DNA of 64,000 bases from G963662605 sp963662605 (GTDB taxonomy: Bacteria; Bacteroidota; Ignavibacteria; Ignavibacteriales; Ignavibacteriaceae): contig OY759785.1 of NCBI GenBank assembly GCA_963662605.1, positions 62,001 through 126,000 of the forward strand, given 5' to 3'. A program made the translations under genes and the position numbers. This document shows positions 33,542 to 42,216 of this stretch, in pieces. The notes below the pieces were generated by a model. That model saw only the letters and a program-made list of their open reading frames with translations, did no database searches and had not been told where the DNA came from. The stretch's first letter is position 1, and each line of letters opens with the position of its first letter.

Positions 33542-33757
33542 GTTTCGTTACTTTAAAATATTAATCGCAATTTAACCGCAGAGTCCCAGAGACGCAAAGA
33601 ATATTTTCAATCGAACACCCATAAACCGGTAAATTACCTACTTTCGGGGATTGCCATGCAGATATATGCCTGTTAATTTTGTATACTGAATGGAAAACAA
33701 CGGAACTATTTTGAAACTGGCCGTTGTTTAATTTACAACATCATAAAGGAATGTGAT

Positions 33758-34411
33758 TTGAATTCGTTTTTCAAAAAATTGCCCGAGCAAAAATTAATTA
33801 GAATCGCGTTTGCTCTTGCGATTATAACCATTGTATATAATATTGCCGAGGGTGTGTTCTCGGTTTATTTCGGCTATGAAGACGAATCACTCAGCCTTTT
33901 CGGATTCGGCCTGGACAGCTTCATCGAAACACTCAGCGGTATCGGCATTTATCATATGCTGGTGCGCATTACAAATCACGGCAAAGACCGACGCGACGAA
34001 TTTGAGCGTACTGCCCTCCGTATTACAGGTACCGCGTTTTATATTCTTTCGGGCGGACTTGTCATTGCCGCTGTTATACGCATCCTCAACAATGTTCAGC
34101 CTGAAACAACATTCTGGGGTGTTGTCATTTCACTTATTTCAATCATGTCAATGTTCGCATTGTATTTCGCAAAATTGGAAACCGGCAAGGTGCTGAAATC
34201 CGAGCCGATAATTGCCGATGCCCATTGTACAAGGGTTTGCATATACATGTCGGTGGTTTTGCTTGTCTCAAGCGGGTTGTACGAGCTATTCCGGATACCG
34301 TACATTGATGCAGTAGGCACGCTGGGATTAGTTTATTTTTCATTTAAGGAAGGCAAAGAATGCTTTTACAAGGCGAAGACTGAAGCTCAATGCGGATGTG
34401 GTCATGACTAA
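33758..34411 (+). CDS. CDF-like membrane protein lacking the cytoplasmic domain
   Basis: A 217-residue protein with about six hydrophobic helices. The pattern resembles the membrane half of cation diffusion facilitators: 'NIAEGVFSVYFGYEDESLSLFGFGLDSFIETLSG' aligns with helix 1-2 and 'EPIIADAHCTRVCIYMSVVLL' with helix 5 (DAxHxxxD). Two of the usual metal ligands are altered (HD to LD, D to I), and the C-terminal metallochaperone-like domain is absent; the tail ends in CGCGHD. It may still transport or sense a divalent metal. The start is TTG at 33758 with AAAGGA seven bases upstream; a nearby ATG at 33751 is followed at once by TGA. Confidence 0.72.
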   Translation: MNSFFKKLPEQKLIRIAFALAIITIVYNIAEGVFSVYFGYEDESLSLFGFGLDSFIETLSGIGIYHMLVRITNHGKDRRDEFERTALRITGTAFYILSGGLVIAAVIRILNNVQPETTFWGVVISLISIMSMFALYFAKLETGKVLKSEPIIADAHCTRVCIYMSVVLLVSSGLYELFRIPYIDAVGTLGLVYFSFKEGKECFYKAKTEAQCGCGHD

Positions 34412-34779
34412 CAAAATGATTCAGATACACACAAATAAATTGCCTGACATTAACAAGGCGTTTCAGTGTCCGTTGTATAACACAGATACTTGCAGAAACG
34501 GCAGAGCCGTGACAGCCAATTAGTAAAATTGTTACGTCCTGTCAGGGAGCTCCACCAGAAGCAGCTCATTTATATCAGAATTTGACGAAGAATTGAGCCG
34601 TATCTGCGACACTCAGTTTAATTTATTCATTGTTTTTCTACTATGCTGCCGCGTCTGCAACGCTCTTGAGTTGTGCAACAGAATTAAGCATCATTAACAC
34701 GGCGTTTCAACGCCGTGAGAAGAACCACCAAAACTCTGGACTTTTAGTCCAACCAAGCTTCATAAAAAGTGGGCGCGGA
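34412..34779. other. Gene-free region with a short palindrome
   Basis: The 368 bases hold no credible gene. A perfect hairpin CACGGCGTT-TC-AACGCCGTG lies at 34697-34716, and a weaker GGACT/AGTCC pair follows at about 34738. These may be interspersed repeats or the end of the methyltransferase transcript. Confidence 0.55.
34697..34716. repeat. CACGGCGTT palindrome
   Basis: CACGGCGTT and AACGCCGTG are exact arms around TC. A partial arm (AAGGCGTTTCAGTG) appears earlier at about 34456, suggesting that this stretch contains remnants of more than one repeat copy. Confidence 0.6.
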
Positions 34780-35724
34780 TTATTTTTTCTTGAGTTGATA
34801 CGGTTTTGAATTTCTTTCCCAGAACACTCCATCCACGTATCCTTGAATTGAATTATCTTTTTGTGCGAGCTCAAGACGCTTTTCAGCGTAACAGCAATAC
34901 AGAGGATTTGTTTCGATGCCGACGTATTTTCTGCCGAGTTTTTTTGCAACAACCGATGTTGTTCCCGAACCGAGGAACGGATCAAAAACCACATCGCCCT
35001 CATCACTGCTTGCCAGAATAATTTTTGCCAGCAGCTTTTCCGGTTTTTGCGTAGGATGATCAGTGTTTTCCGGCATTGACCAATACGGCACGCTGAGATC
35101 CGTCCATATATTCGACGGAAACGTCAGCCGGAAATTACCGTCTTCGGTTGCTTCCCAGTCTTTTGGCTTACCTTCAACGCGGTATGGCGCGATAACCTTC
35201 CGTTTTTCTTTAACACGATCAACATAAAATTTGTACTTTCCGGACATAGTACAAAACCAAATATCCTCAGAAGCATTCTTCCAGTTACTCTTTGCGCCTC
35301 TTCCCTTTTCACGCTGCCATGTTATGCGGTTCTGAACAAGAAAATATTTTTGCGCGGCCAGATGGATGGACGTTGAAGAATGATAGTCACCGCAAATATA
35401 CACTGCAGCATGAGGCTTTAACAATCTCACCAATTTGCTCAGCCACGAGTCCAGATACTCGGTGTATTCATCAACTGAAGTCTTGCTGAAAGCCAAGCCA
35501 TGAAACGTTTTATTTAGATTATATGGCGGGTCAATGAAAAGCAGATCTACAAATCCCGAAGGCAGTTTATCTAAAACATCAAACAAATCCTGATGGATTG
35601 TTTTATTGACAATTTTACTTGCCGCAACAGGCGAAGAAAGAGTAAGTAGTTTCTTTTTGAGGCGGAGAATTTCATCTTCGCCTAATTGTAAAGTCCGGTT
35701 TTGCGGTGAGCGCTCTTTCTTCAT
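34780..35724 (-). CDS. Orphan beta-class DNA methyltransferase
   Basis: A 314-residue DNA N4-cytosine/N6-adenine methyltransferase. Catalytic motif IV (IDPPYNLNKTFHG) comes first, at about residue 65-75, and the AdoMet motif I (FDPFLGSGTTSVVAKKLGRKYVG) comes late, at about 245-267, which defines the beta class. DPPY favours N6-adenine methylation, though N4-cytosine is not excluded. 'HPTQKPEKLLAKII' is the typical block before motif I. No restriction endonuclease is adjacent, so it is either a solitary regulatory methylase or a remnant. The N-terminal 40 residues have no clear motif. It is followed by a repeat-bearing gap and preceded by bshC. Confidence 0.9.
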   Translation of the reverse strand: MKKERSPQNRTLQLGEDEILRLKKKLLTLSSPVAASKIVNKTIHQDLFDVLDKLPSGFVDLLFIDPPYNLNKTFHGLAFSKTSVDEYTEYLDSWLSKLVRLLKPHAAVYICGDYHSSTSIHLAAQKYFLVQNRITWQREKGRGAKSNWKNASEDIWFCTMSGKYKFYVDRVKEKRKVIAPYRVEGKPKDWEATEDGNFRLTFPSNIWTDLSVPYWSMPENTDHPTQKPEKLLAKIILASSDEGDVVFDPFLGSGTTSVVAKKLGRKYVGIETNPLYCCYAEKRLELAQKDNSIQGYVDGVFWERNSKPYQLKKK

Positions 35725-35740
35725 ACTCTCGTTTGTATCC

Positions 35741-37378
35741 TTATAACTCTATAAGCTGATGTTTATCTTCATCAACATTGATGCCCTCAAAAAGCTTGTC
35801 GAGCAATGCGGCACCGTATTTATTATAGAAATAGAAATAGTTTAACTTCCGTTCCTGCAATGTTTCATGAGGATAAACGGAGTCGGCAAGTTTTATAAGC
35901 TGGCGGATAACGACCTCGTGTTTTCGCTTTTCGGAGTCAACCGCTTTAGATTTTAACTCAATAAGCGATGAGAGTAATTTCACCTTGTACTTTTCCGAAG
36001 CATCCGCAGTGGTTTTATCGAGCTGTCCCAGCTTGTCTTTCAGACTCTGCATCAATTTAGCAACATCACCCTCGACCTGCTTGAACAAATCGTCAAGATT
36101 AACACTCAGCAGAGAGTTCATAACTTTTTCATGAAGCGTGCTCTGATTAAGATATACATCCTGCAGCTTCAGGAAATACTTTTCGAGAATGCTCTTTATG
36201 TTTTTTTCCAGAAGCGTTACCGAGGCGCGGGGATATATGACGGGTTCGGGAATGGAGAACATTTCATACAGCGGCATGATCTGTGCAAAGTAAGAAACCT
36301 CAGCTGGACCAGCGATATAAAATCCTGTCGGGAACAGATAGTCCTGACATATCGGGCGTAAGATAACATTCGGGCTAAACCGTTCCGGATGTTCTTTCGT
36401 TAATTTCAAAAGCTCTTCATGAGTGAACTTCATTCTCTTTTTGCGCAGTCTGAATCCGCCCTCTTCGTCAGGGTCAATCGCGTAGCGGCCTTTATCCATA
36501 TGATAGAATAAATTGAGCGGCCGGATTTTCACCTGAGCGTGGTAGGTTTCTTCAAGCGTTGCACTACGCGCGACTAATTTTTCAGCATGCGCAAGATAAT
36601 TTGCGACTTCGTTGCTGAAAACAGGACTCAACAGTTTTTTGATTTCTATATCCTGCGGATCGAATATTATCAGTCCGTATGCATCAAACATGCTGAATAT
36701 CAATTCTCTGAATGCCGCCTTGAACGTCTTACCTTCGGCGTACATGCCGTTCAGCGTTTCCAGCATCTGCTCCGTGAACTCCGTCGTTCTCAGAGCGCCT
36801 TTAAACTCCTCAAAAAATCCGTTGATGTCGGCGGTGAAAGTCAAATTGCCCACCGTGCCTTTTTCTTCATCAAAGGTTTCCTCAATCGGATAACTGATAA
36901 GCTGCAATTCGTTTGCCGCGTTGATCAATTGCAGATGGCGGACTTCCTCGTAATCGTGATCGTCTGCCTCTAACCAAAAAACGGGGACAAAGTTAAACTC
37001 GGGATATTGCCCCGATAACTTTTGCGCCAGTTTAATAGAAGTAATGGTTTTGTATATAGTATAGAGCGGTCCGCCCAAAATACCGAGCTGCTGACCGGTA
37101 ACTATGGCAATAGTATTCGGATTTTTCAGTAACTGTAAATTTTCCGCGGTTCTGTCGGAAAAATAATCTCTGCCGTACTGAGCGGCAATAATATCGGAAA
37201 GCTCATCGCTGAACGCACGTTCGCGTGATACTACCTGATGGAAATGCGCGGGATATTTTTCTACGTCTTTAAAATTCTTCGGGTAAAATGATGCTACATT
37301 TTCAAACTCGTACAAATAATCTAAAAACAGATTTGGAAAGCCCGGGGCATCACAAAAATGTATTGGGTCCATATTCAT
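35741..37378 (-). CDS. bshC: Bacillithiol biosynthesis cysteine-adding enzyme BshC
   Basis: A 545-residue BshC, the ligase-like enzyme that adds cysteine to glucosaminyl-malate in the last step of bacillithiol synthesis. Signature blocks are VTGQQLGILGGPLYTIYKTITSIKLA and PVFWLEADDHDYEEVRHLQL in the Rossmann-like core, plus 'ILRPICQDYLFPTGFYIAGPAEVSYFAQ'. A long helical coiled-coil segment lies at about 410-500. The start ATG at 37376-37378 is preferred to an in-frame TTG at 37393. bshA and bshB are not in the window. Presence suggests bacillithiol as low-molecular-weight thiol, as in many Bacteroidota and Chlorobi. Confidence 0.94.
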   Translation of the reverse strand: MNMDPIHFCDAPGFPNLFLDYLYEFENVASFYPKNFKDVEKYPAHFHQVVSRERAFSDELSDIIAAQYGRDYFSDRTAENLQLLKNPNTIAIVTGQQLGILGGPLYTIYKTITSIKLAQKLSGQYPEFNFVPVFWLEADDHDYEEVRHLQLINAANELQLISYPIEETFDEEKGTVGNLTFTADINGFFEEFKGALRTTEFTEQMLETLNGMYAEGKTFKAAFRELIFSMFDAYGLIIFDPQDIEIKKLLSPVFSNEVANYLAHAEKLVARSATLEETYHAQVKIRPLNLFYHMDKGRYAIDPDEEGGFRLRKKRMKFTHEELLKLTKEHPERFSPNVILRPICQDYLFPTGFYIAGPAEVSYFAQIMPLYEMFSIPEPVIYPRASVTLLEKNIKSILEKYFLKLQDVYLNQSTLHEKVMNSLLSVNLDDLFKQVEGDVAKLMQSLKDKLGQLDKTTADASEKYKVKLLSSLIELKSKAVDSEKRKHEVVIRQLIKLADSVYPHETLQERKLNYFYFYNKYGAALLDKLFEGINVDEDKHQLIEL

Positions 37379-37459
37379 CGTCTTCTTAAACAAAAAAAAT
37401 TATAACTAACTAAGTAATATAATGAGAAATGCTAAATAGAATGCTCCCCTGGAAGTACC

Positions 37460-37523
37460 ATTCCTAGCCCATGACTTAACCTGCCCGCCTTGCGGCGCTC
37501 GGGCGGGGTCATGGGCTATGAAT
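37460..37523. repeat. Palindrome interrupted by a GC-rich micro-insert
   Basis: ATTCCTAGCCCATGAC (37460-37475) and GTCATGGGCTATGAAT (37508-37523) are inverted with one mismatch. Between them sits CCTGCCCGCCTTGCGGCGCT plus CGGGCGGG, itself palindromic. The outer arms are related to the intact 34-bp palindrome at 40258-40291. Confidence 0.7.
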
Positions 37524-37531
37524 GTAAAATT

Positions 37532-39319
37532 TTAAATTTCTTCCGAGAAGTTTTCGCGGAGTTTTTGGCGGTATTTGCTCAGCAGGTTGCCTCGTGAGAT
37601 AAAGCCGATATATGTTCCGTTATCAACAACCGGCAGTTTCCAAGCGCCGGTTGATTCAAATTTTCCAACTATGGACTCCAGAGACTCGTTTTTCTCTATC
37701 ACGGCCTGAGGCTTGCTCATTAACTCGAGTGCAAAGATTTCGGAAAAATTATTCAGATCGAATAACATATTTCGGATTTCGTCCAGTAATATGAGTCCAA
37801 GCAGTTTTTTATTTTCATCTAGAACCGGAAAAATATCATGCTTCGTGTTTTCTATCTTTTCGGTCAACTGCTGAATCGTATCCTGTACGGATACAGGCTC
37901 ATAATCCGTTTCAATCAAACCAGCCGCATCCATGAGAAACAGAATATTTTTGTCTTTATCTCGTGTCAGCAGCGCGCCTTCGTTTGCCAGCTCTCTTTTA
38001 TCAAGTGAGAACGGCTCAAAATGACGGACTATCATATAGGTAATTGCAGAAACGATCATTAAAGGAATCATGAGTTCGTATCCGCCGGTAATTTCCGCGA
38101 TAAGAAAGATTCCCGTTAGCGGCGCGTGCATAACGCCGCAAAGGATTCCCGCCATACCCACAATAGTGAAATTACTTACGGGCAATTGAGTCCCGGTTGC
38201 CTGATTTATTAACCGGGCGAATGAGAAGCCGGCGAAAGAACCGAGGAATAGTGACGGTGCGAAATTACCGCCGTTGCCGCCGCTTCCGATGGTGAGGGAT
38301 GCCGCGGCTATTTTCAGTAAACCGATGAAAAACACAACGAGCAGCAAAAGCCAGGCATTCCCGGATATACTGCTAAATATCGAATTATCGGTAATCATTT
38401 CGGGATGATTACCCGCAAGTATTTTTATACTGCTGTAACCTTCACCCAATAGCGGAGGAAAAATAATAATCAGTAAGCCGAGTAATGTTCCACCGATAAG
38501 TGCCTTTTTATAACCCCTTTCATGCAGAGGCTTGAATAAGTTTTCTATTTTTGAATAGCCCCGTATATAGAGGACAGAAACAAGCCCCGTTACTATGCCG
38601 AGTAAAATGTAAAACGGCACGTTATAATAGTTGAACGGCTGCTGTAAACTGAAGTGAAGAAGGATGCTTTCTCCGAGAAAGATTTTCGAAAGCAGCGCTC
38701 CGGCAGAAGCGGCCACAATAAGGGGAATGAATGCCGAGAACGAAATATCCGCGATAAGCACTTCTATTGCAAACATGACTCCCGCTATCGGAGCATTAAA
38801 CACCGCCGCGATTCCTGCTGCTGCACCGCAGGCTATCATCAGAGTCCGGTCGCGGTAGGATAACTTGCCTGCCTGCCCGCAGTTGGAGCCGATAGCTGAA
38901 CCGGTTACGACAATCGGAGACTCTAACCCTGCCGAACCGCCGAGTCCGACGGTGATAGCACTGGTTATAATGTGCGTGTACATCGTTTCTTTTTCAACGA
39001 TGCTTCCCTTTTTCGCGATTGAATACAAAATATGTCCCGAACCCTTGCCGAATTTCCCTTTCAAAAAAATCTTAATGTAAGCGACTGTCAGCAGAATGCC
39101 GATAAGCGGCAGAACGACAAGAATATATTTTTGATATGGAAAGCGTGATAAGTATTCGACTGCGCGGTGAACGTAAAACACAATCGTCTTAAGAAGTATT
39201 GCCGCCGCACCTGATATAATACCGACCAATACACTAAGAAAATAGATGTATTGTGTCGGGCTGAGCAATTTTTTAAATGCTAAAATCAGGCCGCCGTGCG
39301 GTAGTTTGTTTAATTGCAT
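37532..39319 (-). CDS. CLC-type chloride channel/transporter with CBS domains
   Basis: A 595-residue CLC protein. Membrane part about 20-430 with 'GLGGSAGLESPIVVTGSAIGS' (selectivity and gating Glu, in the place of GREGP), 'GNGGNFAPSLFLGSF' and 'VMHAPLTGIFLIAEITGG'. Two CBS domains occupy about 455-595 ('MDAAGLIETDYEPVSVQDTI', 'VVDNGTYIGFISRGNLLSKY') and may bind adenine nucleotides to regulate the pore. It may be a chloride channel or a chloride/proton exchanger; the distinguishing internal Glu was not checked. A pair of repeats (37460-37523) lies just after its stop. Confidence 0.92.
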   Translation of the reverse strand: MQLNKLPHGGLILAFKKLLSPTQYIYFLSVLVGIISGAAAILLKTIVFYVHRAVEYLSRFPYQKYILVVLPLIGILLTVAYIKIFLKGKFGKGSGHILYSIAKKGSIVEKETMYTHIITSAITVGLGGSAGLESPIVVTGSAIGSNCGQAGKLSYRDRTLMIACGAAAGIAAVFNAPIAGVMFAIEVLIADISFSAFIPLIVAASAGALLSKIFLGESILLHFSLQQPFNYYNVPFYILLGIVTGLVSVLYIRGYSKIENLFKPLHERGYKKALIGGTLLGLLIIIFPPLLGEGYSSIKILAGNHPEMITDNSIFSSISGNAWLLLLVVFFIGLLKIAAASLTIGSGGNGGNFAPSLFLGSFAGFSFARLINQATGTQLPVSNFTIVGMAGILCGVMHAPLTGIFLIAEITGGYELMIPLMIVSAITYMIVRHFEPFSLDKRELANEGALLTRDKDKNILFLMDAAGLIETDYEPVSVQDTIQQLTEKIENTKHDIFPVLDENKKLLGLILLDEIRNMLFDLNNFSEIFALELMSKPQAVIEKNESLESIVGKFESTGAWKLPVVDNGTYIGFISRGNLLSKYRQKLRENFSEEI

Positions 39320-39364
39320 ATAACGTATTTTTTATTAGCTATAACAAAAATAGCGAAAAACGTT

Positions 39365-40216
39365 CTACACCTCAATTACTTCGCCGGGATTATTTTTGTT
39401 GGTGAGTGAAATTCTAATGCCGCCGTAGCCTGCCGATTCCAGCGCGTCTTTTGTGCAGCTATGCGCTAATTCGTGCGTGTTGCATTGACTGCTCAAATGC
39501 GCGAGCACGATGGTATGGGGACGGTTGGCAGATTTCTTTACCGCTTCGACTGCAAACAATGCACATTCTTCGTTGGATAAATGTCCCGTTGTTTTGATGC
39601 GGTGCTTAAGCCATACCGTGCGCGGCGAGTTATCTAACATTTCAATATCGTGATTGGACTCAATCATCATGACATCCGCATCAACAAATTCATCAATAAT
39701 ATGCGGTTCGGGAACAGCAAGGTCGGTCGCGATGGAAATTTTCTTTACACCCGCATCCGTTTTCTTGGATATGGCATAGCCGAAACATCCGCCTTCGGAA
39801 TCATGCTGCACTTCAAATGCTTTTACGGTCAGTTCTCCGATGGAAAATTCATCATTCCTGAATGTGTGAAATACCCGTTTGTGCAGCTGCTTCAAAAAAT
39901 GATGATGCCGCTTGAATATCGGATCAAGTACTTCTTCGTGACAGTAAACCGGAATACCGAAGCTCTCCATTTCGCGGATGAAATAAGCGTTCACATGATC
40001 AGCATGCGAGTGAGTCACTAATACGGCTTTGATGTCGGTCAGATCTTTATCTATCGCGCGCAGGTGCTTCCGCATGTACGTCGGATTGAAACCGCAGTCA
40101 ACTAAAATGTTTGTTTTATCATCCCAGATCAGAGCGGAATTGCCCGAACTCGAACTTCCGAGAGAATGAAAGAACAGTTTGTTTTTATCAAGCGAGTCAA
40201 AAATATTCAATATCAT
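39365..40216 (-). CDS. WalJ/YycJ-type MBL-fold hydrolase
   Basis: A 283-residue metallo-beta-lactamase-fold protein. After 'HSLGSSSSGNSALIWDDKTN', the metal-binding motif THSHADH lies at about residue 66, with further ligands in 'EVQHDSEGG', 'IATDL' and 'TTGHLSNEE'. The length and 'SSSSGNS' opening match the YycJ/WalJ family, putative 5'-3' exonucleases linked to DNA and cell-wall homeostasis in Firmicutes; here the role is unknown. A much longer reading to 40441 runs through the 34-bp palindrome and is not protein-like, so the ATG at 40214-40216 is used. It is divergent from the ABC exporter. Confidence 0.9.
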   Translation of the reverse strand: MILNIFDSLDKNKLFFHSLGSSSSGNSALIWDDKTNILVDCGFNPTYMRKHLRAIDKDLTDIKAVLVTHSHADHVNAYFIREMESFGIPVYCHEEVLDPIFKRHHHFLKQLHKRVFHTFRNDEFSIGELTVKAFEVQHDSEGGCFGYAISKKTDAGVKKISIATDLAVPEPHIIDEFVDADVMMIESNHDIEMLDNSPRTVWLKHRIKTTGHLSNEECALFAVEAVKKSANRPHTIVLAHLSSQCNTHELAHSCTKDALESAGYGGIRISLTNKNNPGEVIEV

Positions 40217-40257
40217 GATGTAAATATAAGAATTTACGACAGCACACACATATCCTC

Positions 40258-40291
40258 TTCCTAACCCATGGCTTAAGCCATGGGTTAGGAA
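40258..40291. repeat. 34-bp perfect palindrome
   Basis: TTCCTAACCCATGGCTT and its exact complement AAGCCATGGGTTAGGAA meet without a loop, giving 34 bases of perfect dyad symmetry in the divergent gap between the MBL hydrolase and the ABC exporter. It could be an operator for both genes, but its similarity to 37460-37523 suggests an interspersed repeat. Confidence 0.85.
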
Positions 40292-40377
40292 TGGAGCCTC
40301 AGTAATTTGAATCCTATTCCCCCTTTGCGTAAGTTTGTATCTTATATATCGTTTATTTGTGCAGGAAATTAGCCCGT

Positions 40378-42216
40378 TTGAAAACCTATTACCGTTTATT
40401 GGCGTATGTAAAACCGTACTGGAAGCACCTTTCAGTCTCAATGGTATGTACCATTCTCTACGCGCTGATGAACAGTTTGAGTATTTACCTATTTATACCG
40501 CTGTTGGATTCGCTTTTTCAACAGGGAACCAAGCCCGCGTCGAACGCATCATCGGTCAAGCCGTCGGGACAAATACAGGAAATGATAAACGGGGTTTCTT
40601 CATGGTTCAATCATCTCATTTTTTCGGGCGATAAGATTGATTCCCTGATAAAAATATGCTTCATCGTCATCGCGGTATTTACGATGAAAAACGTTTTCGG
40701 TTTTCTGCAGTCGTATTTCTTTGCAACAGTAGAGCAAGGGGTGGTAAAAGATTTGCGCAATCAGGCATACCGCCGGATGCACGAACTGCCGATGAGTTAT
40801 TTTAAGAATGAGCGGGTCGGTAATTTAACCAGCCGGTTTACCAACGATGTCAACGTGTTGTTGACCGGTGTGTCGCTCGCGTTTTTTAATTTTATCCGCG
40901 AACCGCTTTCCATTTTACTGTTTCTCGCGATTGCTCTTTCCATAAGCTGGCAGCTTACATTGTTTGCCGCGCTTATCCTCCCTTTTTCCATGCTCATTAT
41001 CGGATGGATAGGCATCAAGCTGCGTTCGGTGAGTGCGCGCATTCAGGAAAAGATGGGCGACATTACATCGGTGATTCAGGAAACGACCTCCAACGTGAAA
41101 ATCGTTAAAGCTTTCGCAATGGAAGACTACGAGAATAAGAAATTCAAAAAAGAGACCAACGCTTTGCGCAAATTGATTCTGCGCATATCGCTCGTCCGCA
41201 ATACTGCCGCTCCACTTACGGAATTCCTCAGCATCAGCATTGGCGCTGTTATCATTTACCTCGGCGGCAAGCTCGTGTTGATTGACCACGCGTTAAAGCC
41301 AAGCGAGTTTCTTGTTTTCATTTTCGCCATTTTCCAGATGATGCCCCCGATAAAGGAACTCAGCAGTTCACATAACCGTATTCAGGAATCCAGTGTTGCC
41401 GGTGATAGAATTTTTGAAATCATAGATGCGGAACAGGAAATCGCCGAAGTCGAGAATCCCAAAACCATAGAGACTCTTAAAAATACTATTGTATACGATA
41501 GTGTATCATTCGCATACAACGATAATCCGTCGGAATTAATTTTACGCGATGTCAGTTTCAGCGTTAACAAAGGCGAGATCATCGCTTTCGTCGGACCGAG
41601 CGGTTCCGGTAAAAGTACGCTTGTTGATCTTCTGCCGAGATTTTTTGATCCGGTGAGCGGCTCAATATCTATTGACGGCATTAACATAAAAGAGTTATCC
41701 ATTAAAAGTCTGCGAGCATTGTTCGCCATCGTAACGCAGGAAACAATTTTATTTAACGAATCCGTGCGCCATAATATTGCCTACGGCATGCACGACTACC
41801 CGCTTGAAAAAGTGATTGAAGCAGCAAAAACCGCAAATGCACACGAGTTTATTATGGAACTGCCGGAAGGTTACGATACGATTATTGGGGAACGCGGCGT
41901 ACGACTATCCGGTGGCCAGCGTCAGCGTCTTTCCATCGCTCGCGCGTTATTGAAAAATCCGCAGATCATGATTTTTGATGAAGCCACTTCAGCACTTGAT
42001 AACGAATCTGAGATACTCGTGCAGGAAGCTATCGAGCGCTTGATGAAAAACAGGACAACGTTCGTTATCGCGCACCGCTTGAGCACGATACGTAACGCTT
42101 CAAAAATCGTTGTTATTGAAAAGGGTTCTGTTGTTCAGACAGGAACGCATGACGAGTTAATAAAAGAAGATACCGGCCTTTATAAAAAGTTTTATGAAAT
42201 GCAGTTTAGAGATTAG
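40378..42216 (+). CDS. MsbA-like ABC exporter (fused permease-ATPase)
   Basis: A 612-residue half-transporter. The membrane domain (about 1-335) has six helices and the coupling-helix block 'ARIQEKMGDITSVIQETTSNVKIVKAF'. The ATPase has Walker A GPSGSGKST near residue 415, Q-loop 'TQETILFNESVRHNIAYG', signature LSGGQRQR, Walker B IMIFDEATSALD and H-loop 'IAHRLS'. It functions as a homodimer in the cytoplasmic membrane; lipid A-core flipping (MsbA) is the likeliest role given kdsA and the neighbouring GT9, but drug or lipid export is possible. Two TTG starts compete: 40357 and 40378; AGGA at 40362-40365 favours 40378. Its TAG overlaps the stop of the convergent GT9 gene by four bases. Confidence 0.88.
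   Translation: MKTYYRLLAYVKPYWKHLSVSMVCTILYALMNSLSIYLFIPLLDSLFQQGTKPASNASSVKPSGQIQEMINGVSSWFNHLIFSGDKIDSLIKICFIVIAVFTMKNVFGFLQSYFFATVEQGVVKDLRNQAYRRMHELPMSYFKNERVGNLTSRFTNDVNVLLTGVSLAFFNFIREPLSILLFLAIALSISWQLTLFAALILPFSMLIIGWIGIKLRSVSARIQEKMGDITSVIQETTSNVKIVKAFAMEDYENKKFKKETNALRKLILRISLVRNTAAPLTEFLSISIGAVIIYLGGKLVLIDHALKPSEFLVFIFAIFQMMPPIKELSSSHNRIQESSVAGDRIFEIIDAEQEIAEVENPKTIETLKNTIVYDSVSFAYNDNPSELILRDVSFSVNKGEIIAFVGPSGSGKSTLVDLLPRFFDPVSGSISIDGINIKELSIKSLRALFAIVTQETILFNESVRHNIAYGMHDYPLEKVIEAAKTANAHEFIMELPEGYDTIIGERGVRLSGGQRQRLSIARALLKNPQIMIFDEATSALDNESEILVQEAIERLMKNRTTFVIAHRLSTIRNASKIVVIEKGSVVQTGTHDELIKEDTGLYKKFYEMQFRD

Noticed and set aside
34780..35724. Restriction-modification or defence island
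   Set aside because: Neighbours are bshC, a CDF-like protein and repeats; no nuclease or other defence gene is adjacent.
39365..40441. Longer N-terminus for the MBL hydrolase
   Set aside because: The extra 75 residues are translated from the 34-bp palindrome and its flanks and are absent from the family.
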